A DNA stretch of 6,461 nucleotides from Acidimicrobiales bacterium (lineage in GTDB: Bacteria > Actinomycetota > Acidimicrobiia > Acidimicrobiales > Palsa-688), in contig JASHVH010000008.1 of the NCBI GenBank assembly GCA_030039575.1, positions 1 through 6,461 of the forward strand. The letters run 5' to 3'. Positions 5,663 through 6,461 of this stretch are shown piece after piece. The notes below the pieces were generated by a model. That model did not search any database, was not told the DNA's origin, and saw only the letters and a program-made list of their open reading frames with translations. Positions within the stretch are counted from its first letter, which is position 1. Each line of letters starts with the position of its first letter. Both the position numbers and the translations under genes were made by a program.

Positions 5663-6461
5663 ATGGCCGGCACCGAGATCCGTCCCGCTGACAAGCTGCT
5701 GGCCAAGAGGGTCTTTGTCGACCTGCCCTTCCGTCTGCACGGCGACGACCCGAACTGGGCCCCGCCGCTGCGCCTCAGCGTTTACGACCGCCTCTCCCGC
5801 CGGCACCCGGCTAGCCAACATCAGACGTGGGCCCTTTGGACCGCGCATCGGGACGGCAAGGTGGTGGGCCGGGTGGGCGCGTGTGTCGATTCGCTGTTCA
5901 ACGAGCGCCAGGGCGAGGCGTGGGCCTGGGTGGGGTTCTTCGATGCCGTCGACGACGCCGAGGTGGCGGGTTCCCTCTTCGACGTAGCCCTCGACTGGTC
6001 CCGCCGCCAGGGCGCTGAGCTGGCCGTCGGGCCGGCCAATTTCACCACCAACGACGAGCTCGGGCTACTGGTCGAAGGGTTCGGCCCCCCCGCTACCCTG
6101 CTCACGCTGCAGAACCCGCCCTACTACGAGGCCCTGTGGTTGGGCGCCGGCTGGGAACAGGTGATGGACCTCTACGGCTACTGGTTCGAGGACATATCTA
6201 CAGGCCTGTCCGACCGGCAGCGAACGACTCTCGAGCGGTTGCGGCAACGCTCCAAGGTCTACGTCCGCGACATGAACATGAAGGACTACGACGCCGAGGT
6301 GGGCCGGTTCTTCGAGATCTACAACGCCATCTGGCAGGACAACTGGGGCTTCGTCCCTATGCCCGAGGCCGAGGTCAGGCACCTGGCCAAACAGCTGAAG
6401 CAGATAATCAACCCCCGCTGGATCTTCGCCCTGGAGCGCGATGGCCTCCCCGTCGCGGTTT
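5663..6461 (+). CDS. GNAT-like acyltransferase-fold protein, YghO-type (3' end outside window)
   Basis: The visible 266 residues match a widespread uncharacterised family of about 370-400 residues, which I associate with E. coli YghO and which is usually annotated as GNAT N-acetyltransferase. Conserved landmarks are FVDLPFRLHGDDPNWAPPL (18-36), DGKVVGRVGA (64-73), VGFFDAVDD (90-98), GPANFTTNDELGLLVEGF (123-140), NPPYYEALWLGAGW (151-164) and, in the second half, EIYNAIWQDNWGFVPM (218-233). The family is thought to hold two GNAT-like modules; the second is cut by the window edge just as its strand WIFALERDGLPVAV begins. No substrate is known for the family, so none is assigned. The ATG at 5663 is the only plausible start, because an in-frame TAA lies at 5648-5650. 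It follows the DUF4388 stop by 7 bases with only a weak purine stretch before it, which suggests translation coupled to the upstream gene. Confidence 0.88.
   Translation, partial: MAGTEIRPADKLLAKRVFVDLPFRLHGDDPNWAPPLRLSVYDRLSRRHPASQHQTWALWTAHRDGKVVGRVGACVDSLFNERQGEAWAWVGFFDAVDDAEVAGSLFDVALDWSRRQGAELAVGPANFTTNDELGLLVEGFGPPATLLTLQNPPYYEALWLGAGWEQVMDLYGYWFEDISTGLSDRQRTTLERLRQRSKVYVRDMNMKDYDAEVGRFFEIYNAIWQDNWGFVPMPEAEVRHLAKQLKQIINPRWIFALERDGLPVAV

Overview
The window is high-GC bacterial DNA with densely packed genes: three complete genes and one edge-truncated gene of clear family or architecture, plus a four-helix membrane protein and a lipoprotein. A Gram-positive, probably actinobacterial source is suggested by the GC bias at third codon positions, a secreted lipoprotein with a Thr/Ala/Pro-rich linker, a GT51 penicillin-binding protein and a DUF4388 (PATAN-like) protein. 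The DUF4388 N-terminus resembles proteins I remember from Acidimicrobiia-type genomes. That placement is inference from memory, not a search result.

Left half, minus strand, read from high to low coordinates. A four-helix membrane protein (DUF2269-like, 3239-3868) is followed by a 175-base AT-richer gap containing a perfect 12-base palindrome. Next comes one long gene (793-3063) encoding the alpha and beta halves of a thiamine-diphosphate 2-oxoacid dehydrogenase E1 in a single chain. A 40-base gap with a small hairpin leads to the N-terminal part of a class A penicillin-binding protein (1-752), whose transpeptidase half lies outside the window.

Right half, plus strand. A divergent intergenic region (3869-3994) with a repeated GTTTGCGC octamer separates the membrane protein from a secreted lipoprotein (3995-4702). 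After a short gap with a GC-rich hairpin comes a two-gene run. A DUF4388 protein with a helix-turn-helix-like second domain and a His/Glu-rich tail (4798-5655) is followed 7 bases later by a GNAT-like acyltransferase-fold protein (5663 to the window edge).

The genes do not form one obvious pathway. The E1 gene is metabolic, and its E2 and E3 partners are not here. The PBP, the lipoprotein and the membrane protein act at the cell envelope. The DUF4388 and GNAT genes probably form an operon of unknown purpose. No RNA gene, mobile element, CRISPR array or phage feature was seen, and I found no convincing new defence or biosynthetic system. The points most worth checking are the E1 fusion with its extended N-terminus, the paired-histidine tail of the DUF4388 protein and its coupling to the GNAT gene, and a few short regulatory-looking repeats.
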